A DNA stretch of 64,000 bases from Micromonospora sp. DSM 45708 (GCF_039566955.1 NZ_CP154796.1:930001-994000); one strand, 5' to 3'. Positions 1 through 9,323 are shown, counted from the first letter of the stretch. Program-made: numbers and translations. The notes: generated from the letters alone by a model not told the origin.

Positions 1-2
1 AC

Positions 3-1493
3 CCGGAGCCGATCGCCGACTTCGTCGACGCCGCGGTGCTGGGCGACGGCGAGGAGGCGGTGCTGGAGATCACCGGCATCGTCCGGGAGTGGAAGGCCGA
101 GGGCGCGCCGGGCGGCCGGGACGAGCTGCTGCTGCGGCTGGCCCGCACCGAGAGCGTCTACGTGCCGCGCTTCTACGACGTCGACTACCTGCCCGACGGC
201 CGCATCCAGCGGGTCGTGCCGAACCGGCCGGACGTGCCGTTCCGGGTGCACAAGCGCACCACCATGGATCTGGACGCGTGGCCGTACCCGAAGAAGCCGC
301 TGGTGCCGCTCGCCGAGACGGTCCACGAGCGGTACGCGGTGGAGATCTTCCGGGGCTGCACCCGGGGCTGCCGGTTCTGCCAGGCCGGCATGATCACCCG
401 CCCGGTGCGGGAGCGCTCGATCACCACTGTCGGTCAGATGGTGCAGCAGGGGCTGGAGTTCTCCGGCTTCCACGAGGTGGGCCTGCTGTCGCTGTCGTCC
501 GCCGACCACTCCGAGATCGGCGACATGTGCTCCGGCCTGGCCGAGCAGTACGCGGGCACGAACGTCTCGCTGTCGCTGCCCTCGACCCGGGTGGACGCGT
601 TCAACATCGACCTCGCCCAGGAGCTGTCCCGCAACGGGCGGCGGACCGGCCTGACCTTCGCCCCGGAGGGCGGGTCGGAGCGGATCCGCAAGGTGATCAA
701 CAAGATGGTGTCGAAGGAAGACCTCATCCGCACCGTGGTCACCGCGTACTCCAACGGCTGGCGGCAGGTGAAGCTCTACTTCATGTGCGGCCTGCCCACC
801 GAGACCGACGAGGACGTCCTGGAGATCGCCGACATGGCGCACGAGGTGATCCGGGCCGGCCGTGCGGCCACCGGGTCCAAGGACATCCGCTGCACGGTCT
901 CCATCGGCGGTTTCGTGCCGAAGCCGCACACCCCGTTCCAGTGGGCCTCGATGTCCACGCCCGAGGTCATCGACGGCCGGCTCAAGCTGCTCAAGCAGGC
1001 GATCAACAGTGACCGTTCGCTGGGCCGGGCGATCGGCTTCCGCTACCACGACGGCGAGCCGTCGCTGATCGAGGGCCTGCTGTCCCGGGGCGACCGCCGG
1101 GTCGGTGCGGTGATCCGCAGGGTCTGGGAGAACGGCGGCCGGTTTGACGGCTGGAGCGAGCACTTCTCGTACCAGCGCTGGGTGGACGCGGCGGCCGAGA
1201 CGCTGCCGGCGTTCGGGGTGGACCTCGACTGGTACACCACCCGGGAGCGCGAGGAGTTGGAGGTCCTGCCCTGGGACCACCTCGACTCCGGCCTGGACAA
1301 GGACTGGCTCTGGCAGGACTGGCAGGACTCGCTCTCCGAGTACGAGCAGGACGACTGCCGCTGGACGCCCTGCTTCGACTGCGGCGTCTGCCCGTCCATG
1401 GACACCGAGATCCAGATCGGCCCGACCGGCCGCAAGCTGCTGCCGCTGACGCCGGTCGGCGGGATGCGGCTGCCCGCCGCGGCCCAGGGCTGA
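3..1493 (+). CDS. B12-binding-type radical SAM protein, TIGR03960-like (5' end outside window)
   Basis: The reading frame is open from base 3, so the N-terminus lies upstream of the window; 496 residues are visible. The radical SAM cluster motif CTRGCRFC (C-x3-C-x2-C) lies at about bases 358-381, preceded by VEIFRG. It is followed by a typical partial TIM barrel with the segments TFAPEGGSERIRK and KLYFMCGLPTETDED. A C-terminal cysteine group (CFDCGVC) near bases 1375-1395 suggests a further metal site. These features match the first half of the uncharacterised 'rSAM_fuse' family, whose second half (DUF2344) is often the next gene or fused. Here that partner is at about 5.1 kb, with three unrelated genes in between. 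The family is uncharacterised, so no substrate can be given. Confidence 0.9.
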   Translation, partial: PEPIADFVDAAVLGDGEEAVLEITGIVREWKAEGAPGGRDELLLRLARTESVYVPRFYDVDYLPDGRIQRVVPNRPDVPFRVHKRTTMDLDAWPYPKKPLVPLAETVHERYAVEIFRGCTRGCRFCQAGMITRPVRERSITTVGQMVQQGLEFSGFHEVGLLSLSSADHSEIGDMCSGLAEQYAGTNVSLSLPSTRVDAFNIDLAQELSRNGRRTGLTFAPEGGSERIRKVINKMVSKEDLIRTVVTAYSNGWRQVKLYFMCGLPTETDEDVLEIADMAHEVIRAGRAATGSKDIRCTVSIGGFVPKPHTPFQWASMSTPEVIDGRLKLLKQAINSDRSLGRAIGFRYHDGEPSLIEGLLSRGDRRVGAVIRRVWENGGRFDGWSEHFSYQRWVDAAAETLPAFGVDLDWYTTREREELEVLPWDHLDSGLDKDWLWQDWQDSLSEYEQDDCRWTPCFDCGVCPSMDTEIQIGPTGRKLLPLTPVGGMRLPAAAQG

Positions 1494-1658
1494 GGCCCGC
1501 CGACGCGTACCGGAGCGCGGGTACCCCTCGGGGTGCCCGCGCTCCGTCGCGTGGTGCGACCGCCGGGCACCCGGGGCGGGGCTGCCCCGACTGGTGCTTC
1601 CTCGATACGCTGCGTCCGTATTGGACCGGCCGGGGCCGGTAGCGGGGAGGACAGCAGC

Positions 1659-2096
1659 ATGGGCATCACGCCGCCGGACACCGGCGACCTGCACGTCAGC
1701 GTCGAGGACCTGGACGCCGCCGCCGACTACGTCGAGCGCCTCAAGCAGTACGTCGACGACACCATCGGCTACGAGATGGAGCGCATCAAGGAGCGGATGA
1801 AGGGCGACAGCAACAACGCCCAGGCGGTGCCCAACGGCACGCCGTTCGGCGCGTACGAGGACGCGCGGATGCAGTGGGCGGCGCTGACCCGGTCCACGGC
1901 CAACATGGAGGCCCATCTCAAGGCCATCTCCAGCAAGCTGGCCGGGCTGAAGAAGGGCACCGAGGACATCGCGAAGGCGTTCCGCGACGCCGAGGCCCGC
2001 AACGCCGCCAACGGCAAGCAGATCGAGCGGCTGCTGGAGTCCGCGGCGCCACCGCCGGAGGCCGGACAGCAGCCCACCTATCCGTACCCGGCCTGA
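1659..2096 (+). CDS. small helical WXG100-like protein of a type VII secretion-type locus
   Basis: This 145-residue, mostly alpha-helical, charged protein has a short proline-rich tail (PPPEAGQQPTYPYPA). The ATG is chosen because GGGGAGG lies 8 nt upstream. Size, helix content and position directly before a WxG protein and a mycosin suggest an ESX-type small secreted or chaperone partner. No literal W-x-G turn is present (the closest is MQWAAL near the middle), so it could be an EspC-like rather than a true WXG100 protein. The function is inferred from context only. Confidence 0.7.
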   Translation: MGITPPDTGDLHVSVEDLDAAADYVERLKQYVDDTIGYEMERIKERMKGDSNNAQAVPNGTPFGAYEDARMQWAALTRSTANMEAHLKAISSKLAGLKKGTEDIAKAFRDAEARNAANGKQIERLLESAAPPPEAGQQPTYPYPA

Positions 2097-2109
2097 GGGA
2101 GAGGCGATC

Positions 2110-3567
2110 ATGGCTGGAGGCACCTGGGAGCGTTGCGTCCGAGAGGTGACGCTCGCCGCGGACCCGGAGACCGTCGGGTCGGTCGGCGTCGGCTGGAACA
2201 ACCTCTCCGCCGGGCTCGGCTACCTGCGCGACGCGCTGGTCGGGCGCTCGTTCGTCGGCCCGATCGCGTCCGGCCAGGAGCGTCCGCACAGCGGCGGCCT
2301 CCCCGGGCTGCTGGCCGGCTGGACGGGCAGCGGCGGGGACGCGTACCGCGAGCACCTGGGTGGCATCGGCAAGGACATCGAGGAGCTGATCACCCACGCC
2401 AGCGACGTCAGCGGCGCGCTGTCGCGGATCGAGGGCGACATCCGCAAGGCGGTGGCCAGCATCCCGATCCCGCTGATGGACGACTTCGGCTGGAACGAGT
2501 GGAGCCTGCCCGGCGGCACCGAGCTCGACGACGCCCGCGACGGCGAGAGCCAGTCCGGTTTCCTCGCCTCGCTGCGCAGCGACTACCAGCAGAACCAGTC
2601 GCTCTACGCCGACGGCGCGTTCCGCGACAAGGCCGACGACCTCGAGGCGACCATGAAGGTCGACGGCAACGCCGACGACCAGAAGCGCGGCGGCTGGTGG
2701 GACACCAAGTCGCACCTGGACAACTGGTACCGGGACAACCAGGAGGCGGCCAACCGGGCGATGTCGCCGCTGCCCGCCGCGGTGGAGACCGAACGCCCGA
2801 AGCTGGTCGTGCCCCAACCCCAGGGCACCAACGAGCGCGACGGCTACACGCCCGACAACCGCGTCCCGCCGTCCGGCGTACCCGACACCGGGTTGCCCGG
2901 TGGTGGTGGCGGTGGCGGCGGGGCCGGCAAGATGCCCTCGCTGGGCAGCACCGGCATCGGTGGTGGCGGTGGTGGCTCGTACGGTGGCGGCTCGTTCACG
3001 CCGCCGCCCACCACGGGTGGCGTCGACCTCGGTGGCGGCCACACCGGCGGCCCCGGGTCGCACGTGCCGCCGGTCACCGGCGGCGGCTACCCGGGCTCGG
3101 GTGACCACGACTACGGCACCGGCCTGGCCGGCGCGGGCGGGCCGGGCACGATCACGGCCGGCGGTCCGGGCGGCACGTTCGGCGGCGGCGGATTGAGCAC
3201 GGTCGGTGGCGGTGGTGGCGGGTTCGGCGGCGGTGGCGCCGGGCTGGGCTCCGCCGGTGGTCTCGGCGGCGGTGGTCTCGGCGCGGCCGGCGGGATGGGC
3301 GTGGGTGCGCTGCCCGGCATGGTCGGTGGCGGCAACGGCAAGGTCCCGCCGCTGACCAGCGCCGCCAGCGCGCTGCGCAACGCGACCGGCGCGGGTGCCG
3401 GCGGGCCGCGCGGCGGCATGGCCGGCGGGGGCATGATGGGCGGCGGGATGATGGGCGGGCACGGCGGCGCCGGGCACGGTGGCGGTGGCGAGCACTCGTC
3501 GTGGTTGACTGAGGACGACGATCCGTGGGGCGCCGGTGACGGTGTGTCCCCGGGCATCCTGCGTTGA
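2110..3567 (+). CDS. WxG-domain protein with long glycine-rich C-terminus (putative type VII substrate)
   Basis: This protein has 485 residues. The N-terminal 200 are helical and contain a W71-T-G73 turn in the segment GWTGSGGDAYREHL, typical of the WXG100/PPE-like helical hairpin fold. From about residue 260 it becomes a low-complexity Gly/Ser/Pro domain with runs of GGGG and a MMGGGMMGG segment, which could be extracellular and flexible. It starts 13 nt after the preceding gene stops (GAGGGAG ribosome-binding site), so the two are probably co-transcribed and may form a heterodimer. The downstream mycosin supports export by a type VII system encoded elsewhere. No signal peptide is visible. 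Confidence 0.75.
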   Translation: MAGGTWERCVREVTLAADPETVGSVGVGWNNLSAGLGYLRDALVGRSFVGPIASGQERPHSGGLPGLLAGWTGSGGDAYREHLGGIGKDIEELITHASDVSGALSRIEGDIRKAVASIPIPLMDDFGWNEWSLPGGTELDDARDGESQSGFLASLRSDYQQNQSLYADGAFRDKADDLEATMKVDGNADDQKRGGWWDTKSHLDNWYRDNQEAANRAMSPLPAAVETERPKLVVPQPQGTNERDGYTPDNRVPPSGVPDTGLPGGGGGGGGAGKMPSLGSTGIGGGGGGSYGGGSFTPPPTTGGVDLGGGHTGGPGSHVPPVTGGGYPGSGDHDYGTGLAGAGGPGTITAGGPGGTFGGGGLSTVGGGGGGFGGGGAGLGSAGGLGGGGLGAAGGMGVGALPGMVGGGNGKVPPLTSAASALRNATGAGAGGPRGGMAGGGMMGGGMMGGHGGAGHGGGGEHSSWLTEDDDPWGAGDGVSPGILR

Positions 3568-3577
3568 GGACGGACGG

Positions 3578-4942
3578 ATGAGGGTGTACGTCGGCGCGCT
3601 CCGGCCGGTGGCGGCCAGCCTGCTGGCCGGGCTGATGGTGTTGGGGGCGGCCCAACCGGTGGTCGCCGCGCCCCGCCGGTCCGAGCAGTGGTACCTGGAC
3701 GAGTTGGGCATCGACCGGGCACATCGGATCTCCACCGGGCGCGGGGTGGTGGTCGGCGTGGTGGACACCGGCGTCGACGCCACCCATCCGGCGTTGCGCG
3801 GCCGGGTGCTGCCCGGCGACCGCAGCTACGGCGCCCGGGGCGACGGCCGGGAGGACCCGCAGGGCCACGGCACGCACATGGCCGGCATCATCGCGGCGGT
3901 CAACGTCGGCGACGGCGTGGACGGCATCGCGCCGGACGCCCGGATCCTGCCCATCAAGCAGGAGCCCGGCCCCGGAACCGTCCCCGACGGCGCGTCCGCC
4001 CTGGGCATCCGGATGGCGGTCGACGGTGGCGCGACGGTGCTCAACCTCTCCTTCGGTCAGGCCGGCGCACCCGACCCGGCCGACGAGGAGGCGATCCGGT
4101 ACGCGCTGGAGCGCGACGTGGTCGTGGTCGCCGCCGCCGGCAACCTCAAGGCGGGCGACGTGGACATCGCCTCGCCGGCCCGGATCCCCGGCGTGATCGC
4201 GGTGACCGGCACCACCCGTGGCGGCGGCTTCTGGTCCGGTTCCGCCCAGGGGCCGGAGGCGGTGGTCGCCGCGCCGGCGGACGGGATCTACAACGCCGGC
4301 CGCGACCACGGCTACGGCTGGGGTGACGGCACCTCCGACTCCAGCGCCATCGTCTCCGGCGTGGCGGCGTTGATCCGTTCGAGGTACCCGGCGCTCTCCG
4401 CGCCCGAGGTGATCAACCGGATCATCCGCACCGCCCGGGACGCCGGCCCGTCGGGCCGTGACCCGCAGTTCGGCTTCGGCCGGATCGACCCGGTGGCGGC
4501 GCTCACCGCGGACGTGCCGTCGGTCTCGGCGAACCCGCTGCTCGGCCCGGCCCCGGCGAGTGCGGCGGCCCCGCCGCAGGCGGCCGAGGACGACGACTTC
4601 GACGTGACGAGGTACGGCGACCGTGGCGGCCCCACCGACCAGCAGGTGATGGTGGTGGGCATCGGCGTCGCGGTGGCGCTGGTGGTGCTGCTGGCGCTGG
4701 TGGTGTTCCTGATCGGTAACCGGCGCCGGCACCGCCGTGAGCTGGCCCGGGCGGCGCAGATCCCGGACGACGTGCTCGACCGGATGGCCGGCCCCGGCCC
4801 GGCCGGCCCCGACGTCCACCCGAGGCAGGCCGCCGGTGCCTATGCCCAGCCCGCCCCGGACGCCTACCGCCCCCCGGCCCAGGGCCCCCCGGCCCCACCC
4901 ACCGGGAGCCCCTACGCCCCGCCCGGCGACAACCGCCCCTGA
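3578..4942 (+). CDS. type VII secretion-associated subtilisin-like serine protease (mycosin)
   Basis: This is an S8 family protease of 454 residues. It has an N-terminal signal peptide (about residues 1-31, ending QPVVAAP), the catalytic triad Asp63 (VVDTGVD), His97 (GHGTH) and Ser253 (GTSDSS), and the oxyanion Asn189 (AAAGN). One transmembrane helix follows at about residues 365-388, then a cytoplasmic Pro-rich tail. This is the MycP architecture: a membrane-anchored protease outside the membrane that assists ESX secretion. It starts 10 nt after the WxG gene. No EccB/C/D/E genes are nearby, so the translocon must be encoded elsewhere. Confidence 0.9.
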   Translation: MRVYVGALRPVAASLLAGLMVLGAAQPVVAAPRRSEQWYLDELGIDRAHRISTGRGVVVGVVDTGVDATHPALRGRVLPGDRSYGARGDGREDPQGHGTHMAGIIAAVNVGDGVDGIAPDARILPIKQEPGPGTVPDGASALGIRMAVDGGATVLNLSFGQAGAPDPADEEAIRYALERDVVVVAAAGNLKAGDVDIASPARIPGVIAVTGTTRGGGFWSGSAQGPEAVVAAPADGIYNAGRDHGYGWGDGTSDSSAIVSGVAALIRSRYPALSAPEVINRIIRTARDAGPSGRDPQFGFGRIDPVAALTADVPSVSANPLLGPAPASAAAPPQAAEDDDFDVTRYGDRGGPTDQQVMVVGIGVAVALVVLLALVVFLIGNRRRHRRELARAAQIPDDVLDRMAGPGPAGPDVHPRQAAGAYAQPAPDAYRPPAQGPPAPPTGSPYAPPGDNRP

Positions 4943-5005
4943 CGCGCCCACCCCACCCCCCACCCCCCACCGGACCCCCGGACCCCGCGGGCCTCGGTTA
5001 CTCCT

Positions 5006-5048
5006 GAGGTTGGCGGCACCTTCGGAGATCGAACTCGCCGCCAACCTC
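5006..5048. repeat. intergenic inverted repeat, GTTGATCA-family-like copy
   Basis: Perfect 11-bp arms (GAGGTTGGCGG and its complement) are separated by 21 nt, followed by CATGATCGA. The right side resembles the much longer palindrome at 59645-59701 (GCCGCCAACTTCATGATCA). It lies between the mycosin stop and the DUF2344 gene and could act as a terminator or be a mobile palindromic element. Confidence 0.7.
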
Positions 5049-5157
5049 ATGATCGACGAGGTGGACGTGGGGTGAGGGTGGGTGGGGGCGGGTGTGGGAG
5101 GTGGTGGGGCCTGCGCCAGGATGGGACGGACACGCAGGCACAGCCGAGGAGTTCACG

Positions 5158-5934
5158 ATCGCCAGAAAGCCTCAACCCGAGGGCGGCCAGGCGCCCGTCG
5201 TCCAGCGGGTCCGCATCCGGTACGCCAAGCGTGGACCGCTGCGGTTCACCTCGCACCGGGACTTCGCCCGGGCCTTCGAGCGCGCGTTGCGCCGGGCCGG
5301 CGTACCGATCGCGTTCTCCCAGGGCTTCACACCGCACCCCAAGATCTCGTACGCCTCCGCGGCGCCGACCGGCGTGGCCAGCGAGGCCGAGTACCTGGAG
5401 ATCGGCCTGCGCGAGCCGGTCGACCCGGAGCGCCTCCGCGTCGCGCTGGACGCCGCGCTCTCGCCCGGGCTCGACGTGCTCGACGCGGTCCAGGCCACTG
5501 CTGGCAGCCTGGCCGATCGGATCGAGGCGTCGCACTGGCGCATCGAGTTGCCCGAGGTCGATCCGGACGTGCTCCGGGCCGCCGTGGCGGCCTTCACCGC
5601 CGCCGGGGAGATCCAGGTCGAGCGGATGACCAAGCAGGGCCGGCGTACGTTCGACGCCCGTGCTGCCGTGATCGCCATCGATGCGCTGGCACCGGCTGCG
5701 ACGCCTTCCGGAGCGGCGACCGTACCGTGTGCGATACTCGAACTGGTCGTGCGGCAGGTCACCCCGTCCGTGCGACCCGATGACGTCCTTTCCGGCCTCC
5801 GCGTGGTGGCCGACCTGGAGCCGCCGGTCACCCCGAAGGTGATCCGGCTGGCGCAGGGCACGCTGACCGCGCAGGGCGAGATCGTCGATCCGTTGGACGC
5901 GGATCGCGACGGGGCAGCCATCGGAGGGCACTGA
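5158..5934 (+). CDS. DUF2344 / TIGR03936 family protein (partner of the radical SAM protein)
   Basis: The conserved DUF2344 start region is clear: RIRYAKRGPLRFTSHRDFARAFERALRRA followed by the QGFTPHPKISYA segment. This is the second half of the radical-SAM fused family seen at the window start. The start is uncertain. The only ribosome-binding site (GAGGAG, 5146-5151) is 6 nt before an ATC codon at 5158, giving 258 residues beginning xARKPQPEGG. The upstream GTG codons at 5092, 5104 and 5107 would give a leader of about 20 residues that looks non-coding. RNase E/G follows about 130 nt downstream, a neighbourhood common in actinobacteria. Confidence 0.85.
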   Translation: MARKPQPEGGQAPVVQRVRIRYAKRGPLRFTSHRDFARAFERALRRAGVPIAFSQGFTPHPKISYASAAPTGVASEAEYLEIGLREPVDPERLRVALDAALSPGLDVLDAVQATAGSLADRIEASHWRIELPEVDPDVLRAAVAAFTAAGEIQVERMTKQGRRTFDARAAVIAIDALAPAATPSGAATVPCAILELVVRQVTPSVRPDDVLSGLRVVADLEPPVTPKVIRLAQGTLTAQGEIVDPLDADRDGAAIGGH

Positions 5935-6064
5935 CCGACGGTCAGCGCTCTGGCAGGCAGACTTCGGCGGTCGCGCACCTGCGCGCCCGGCGGAAACACC
6001 TTTGCGGCAACCCTGCGTGGCAGCGCTCACCCGCGCCCGGGGCAGCCAGAACTGGAGAACGTCC

Positions 6065-9000
6065 ATGCTCGAGAACGAGCCCGAGGGCGGCGAACGGACC
6101 GGCGCCGAGCCGGCCGATCCGACCGCCACCAGCACCGACAGCGTCGCCGAGGCGAAGCCGCCGGCCCGTAAGCGGGCCAGCCGACGCAAGGCGCCCCCGC
6201 TCAACCAGCCGGAGCAGACCGACGCGCCGGTCGAGGCGTCCGCCGCGGCCACCGGCAGCGACGAGTCGCCGCAGGCCGAGGTGTTCGCGCCGGTGGCCGG
6301 TGAGTTGGAGGCCGCGCCGAAGACCACCCGCCGGCGCCGCAAGGCGACCCCGGCGAAGGCGGCCGAGGAGCCGGTGGCCGCCGCCGAGGTGCAGGCCACC
6401 TCGGACGAGGTGGTGCCGCCGGTCAAGGTCACCCGGACCCGTCGCCGCAAGGCCACCCCGCCCGCCGCCGAGCCGATGCCGGCCGCCGAGTCGCCGACCG
6501 AGGCGCCCGCCGAGGCCGCCGGACAGTCGGCCGTGCCGGCCGAGTCGCCGACCGAGGCCCCCGCCGAGGCCGCCGGGCCGTCGGGTGGCGCCGTGGTCGA
6601 CGGCCCGGTCTCGGTCCCGGGCGGCGCGGACGAGATCGCCGAGGGTCGGGCTCCGCTCGACACCGACGAGGACGCGGTCGACGAGGACGAGCCCACCCAG
6701 GGCGAGGGCGTCGCGCGCCCCCGTGCCGGCGAGGCCGCAGCCGAGGGCGTCGCGCCGCGGCGTACCGACGACGTCGACCTGGCCCGGGCCGGTGGCCCGG
6801 CGGACGCCACCGGCGTGGTGTCGACCGGCGCCGCGGTGCCGGGCGTGGCGGACGAGCCGGCGGCCGAGGAGCGGCCGGCCACCGGCCGCCGGCGTCGCGC
6901 CGCGCTCTCCGCGCCCACCGTCCTGTTCATGCCCCCGCAGCCCGAGGAGGCCCCGGCTGTCCGGGTCACCTACCCGGTCGTCGAGGAGGCGGTGGAGGAG
7001 CCGGTCGAGACCGGCCGCCGTCGCCGTCGCGGCCGTCGGGAGGCCGAGCCGGTGGCGGCCGAGGTCGAGCCCGAGGTCGCCGAGGACGAGGAGCCGTCCG
7101 TCGAGGCGGACGAGTCCATCGACGCCGAGGACGACGACGACACCGCCGAGGGTCGTCGCCGCCGCCGTCGTGGTCGCCGGGGCCGTGGCCGGGGCAAGGG
7201 CGGCGCCGACGAGGCCGAGGACGACGAGACCGGTACGGCGGAGGACGCCGAGGCCGAGGCCGGGGCGGAGGAGGGCGACGAGGACGCCGAGGGCGAGGGG
7301 ATGACCCGTCGCCGCCGTCGGCGTCGTCGCCGGGGCGCGGGTGAGGCGGAGACCGCCGCCGAGGACGGTGTGCCCACCGTCGTCAAGATCCGTGAGCCGC
7401 GCAAGGCGGTCGACGAGGTGCAGGGCGTCTCCGGGTCGACCCGGCTGGAGGCCAAGCGGCAGCGCCGCCGGGACGGCCGTGAGCAGCGGCGTACCCGGCC
7501 GCCGATCCTGAGCGAGTCGGAGTTCCTGGCCCGCCGTGAGGCGGTCGACCGGACGATGGTGGTGCGCCAGCGCGGCGACCGCACCCAGATCGCGGTGCTC
7601 GAGGACGGCGTGCTGGTCGAGCACTACGTGACCCGCAACTCGTCCGGCACCATGGCCGGCAACGTCTACCTGGGCAAGGTGCAGAACGTCCTGCCGAGCA
7701 TGGAGGCGGCCTTCGTCGACATCGGGCGCGGGCGCAACGCCGTGCTGTACGCCGGCGAGGTCAACTGGGACACCACCGGCCTGGAGGGCCGGGCGCGGTC
7801 GATCGAGCAGGCGCTGCGCTCCGGTGACCCGGTGCTGGTGCAGGTCACCAAGGACCCGATCGGGCACAAGGGCGCGCGGCTCACCAGCCACGTCGCGCTC
7901 TCCGGCCGGCACCTGGTCTACGTGCCCAACGGCAACGCCTCCGGGATCAGCCGCAAGCTGCCGGACACCGAGCGCAAGCGGCTGCGGGACATCCTCAAGA
8001 AGCTGGTGCCGGACGGCGCCGGGGTGATCGTCCGGACCGCGGCCGAGGGCGCCAGCGAGGACGAGTTGGCCCGGGACGTCAAGCGGCTCCAGGCGCAGTG
8101 GGACGACATCCAGGCCAAGGCCGCCTCCGGCGGTGCCCCGGTGCTGCTCTACGAGGAGCCGGACCTGGTCATCCGGGTGGTCCGGGACCTCTTCAACGAG
8201 GACTTCCGCGAGCTGGTCATCGAGGGCGAGTCGGCGTACGACGTGGTCGAGTCGTACCTGTCGCACGTCTCACCGGACCTGGTGGCGCGGCTGCGCCGGC
8301 ACGCCGGCGTCACCGACGTGTTCGCCGAGTACCGGATCGACGAGCAGATCCTCAAGGGGCTGGACCGGAAGGTCTTCCTGCCCTCCGGCGGGTCGCTGGT
8401 GATCGACCGGACCGAGGCGATGACCGTCGTCGACGTCAACACCGGCAAGTACACCGGCTCCGGCGGCAACCTGGAGGAGACGGTCACCCGCAACAACCTG
8501 GAGGCGGCCGAGGAGATCGTGCGCCAGTTGCGGCTGCGCGACCTCGGCGGCATCGTGGTGATCGACTTCATCGACATGGTGCTGGAGTCGAACCGGGAGC
8601 TGGTGCTGCGCCGGCTCACCGAGTGCCTGGGCCGGGACCGCACCAAGCACCAGGTGACCGAGATCACCTCGCTGGGCCTGGTGCAGATGACCCGCAAGCG
8701 GATCGGCGCGGGCCTGCTGGAGGCGTTCAGCGAGACCTGCGAGTGCTGCAAGGGCCGGGGGGTGGTCATCCACACCGAGCCGGTGGCGGAGAAGCCGCGT
8801 GCCGCCGGCGCGGGGGAGAAGGTCAAGGCGGTCGCCTCGGCGGTCGCGCCGGTCGAGGAGAAGGGCCGCCGCCGGGGTCGCAAGGCCGCGGCGGAGAAGC
8901 CCGCCGTGGAGGCCGCGCCGGAGCCGCGGGCCGCCGCCGAGCCGGAGCGGGCGGTCGTCGAGGTGGCCGAGTCCGCCGACGACTACTACGACACCCAGGG

Positions 9001-9202
9001 CTACGACCTGTCCCGGTTCGAGACCGAGACGCCGGCCGCCCCGGCGGTCGCGGACAGCCAGGAGGGCGACTCGGCCCGGCTCGCCGCGGCCGACGACCCG
9101 GACGCGATCGGTGACGGCGAGACCGACGACGAGGGCGCCGACGGTGGCCCGTCGCGGCGGCGGTCCCGGCGTGGCGGCGCCCGGCGGCGTACCCGGCCGT
9201 GA
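6065..9202 (+). CDS. rne: ribonuclease E/G family endoribonuclease
   Basis: This is a 1045-residue endoribonuclease of RNA decay and rRNA processing. The ATG has GGAG 7 nt upstream. The first 450 or so residues are disordered, acidic and Ala/Pro/Glu-rich, with a 12-residue direct repeat (ESPTEAPAEAAG, twice) and several Arg-rich tracts. The catalytic core follows: S1 domain (about 525-600), Asp motifs MTVVDVNTGK (about residue 785) and VVIDFIDM (about 831) for Mg2+ binding, and the Zn-link CECCKGRG (about 892). The C-terminal tail is again acidic and ends in RRRSRRGGARRR. This arrangement with a long N-terminal arm is typical of actinobacterial RNase E. Confidence 0.97.
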   Translation: MLENEPEGGERTGAEPADPTATSTDSVAEAKPPARKRASRRKAPPLNQPEQTDAPVEASAAATGSDESPQAEVFAPVAGELEAAPKTTRRRRKATPAKAAEEPVAAAEVQATSDEVVPPVKVTRTRRRKATPPAAEPMPAAESPTEAPAEAAGQSAVPAESPTEAPAEAAGPSGGAVVDGPVSVPGGADEIAEGRAPLDTDEDAVDEDEPTQGEGVARPRAGEAAAEGVAPRRTDDVDLARAGGPADATGVVSTGAAVPGVADEPAAEERPATGRRRRAALSAPTVLFMPPQPEEAPAVRVTYPVVEEAVEEPVETGRRRRRGRREAEPVAAEVEPEVAEDEEPSVEADESIDAEDDDDTAEGRRRRRRGRRGRGRGKGGADEAEDDETGTAEDAEAEAGAEEGDEDAEGEGMTRRRRRRRRRGAGEAETAAEDGVPTVVKIREPRKAVDEVQGVSGSTRLEAKRQRRRDGREQRRTRPPILSESEFLARREAVDRTMVVRQRGDRTQIAVLEDGVLVEHYVTRNSSGTMAGNVYLGKVQNVLPSMEAAFVDIGRGRNAVLYAGEVNWDTTGLEGRARSIEQALRSGDPVLVQVTKDPIGHKGARLTSHVALSGRHLVYVPNGNASGISRKLPDTERKRLRDILKKLVPDGAGVIVRTAAEGASEDELARDVKRLQAQWDDIQAKAASGGAPVLLYEEPDLVIRVVRDLFNEDFRELVIEGESAYDVVESYLSHVSPDLVARLRRHAGVTDVFAEYRIDEQILKGLDRKVFLPSGGSLVIDRTEAMTVVDVNTGKYTGSGGNLEETVTRNNLEAAEEIVRQLRLRDLGGIVVIDFIDMVLESNRELVLRRLTECLGRDRTKHQVTEITSLGLVQMTRKRIGAGLLEAFSETCECCKGRGVVIHTEPVAEKPRAAGAGEKVKAVASAVAPVEEKGRRRGRKAAAEKPAVEAAPEPRAAAEPERAVVEVAESADDYYDTQGYDLSRFETETPAAPAVADSQEGDSARLAAADDPDAIGDGETDDEGADGGPSRRRSRRGGARRRTRP

Positions 9203-9225
9203 GGCGCTGACCTGCGTGGCGTTTG

Positions 9226-9272
9226 ACAGGGCCCCTGGTCCGGCAACAGAGTGCCGGAGCAGGGGCCCTGCC
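9226..9272 (+). terminator. hairpin terminator after rne
   Basis: CAGGGCCCCTG and CAGGGGCCCTG form an 11-bp stem, extended inside by TCCGGCA/TGCCGGA. It lies 24 nt past the rne stop. The T tract after it is short (CGTTTCC), as is usual in high-GC actinobacteria. Confidence 0.7.
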
Positions 9273-9323
9273 GTTTCCCCGTCGACCCCCGGTCGGGCCG
9301 GTCGCGCCCCGGAGGGAGGAGAC

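Noticed and set aside
2844-3783. Gly/Gly codon repeats resembling a short tandem repeat array or CRISPR
   Set aside because: These are coding repeats of the glycine-rich protein; no equal spacers or palindromic repeat units.
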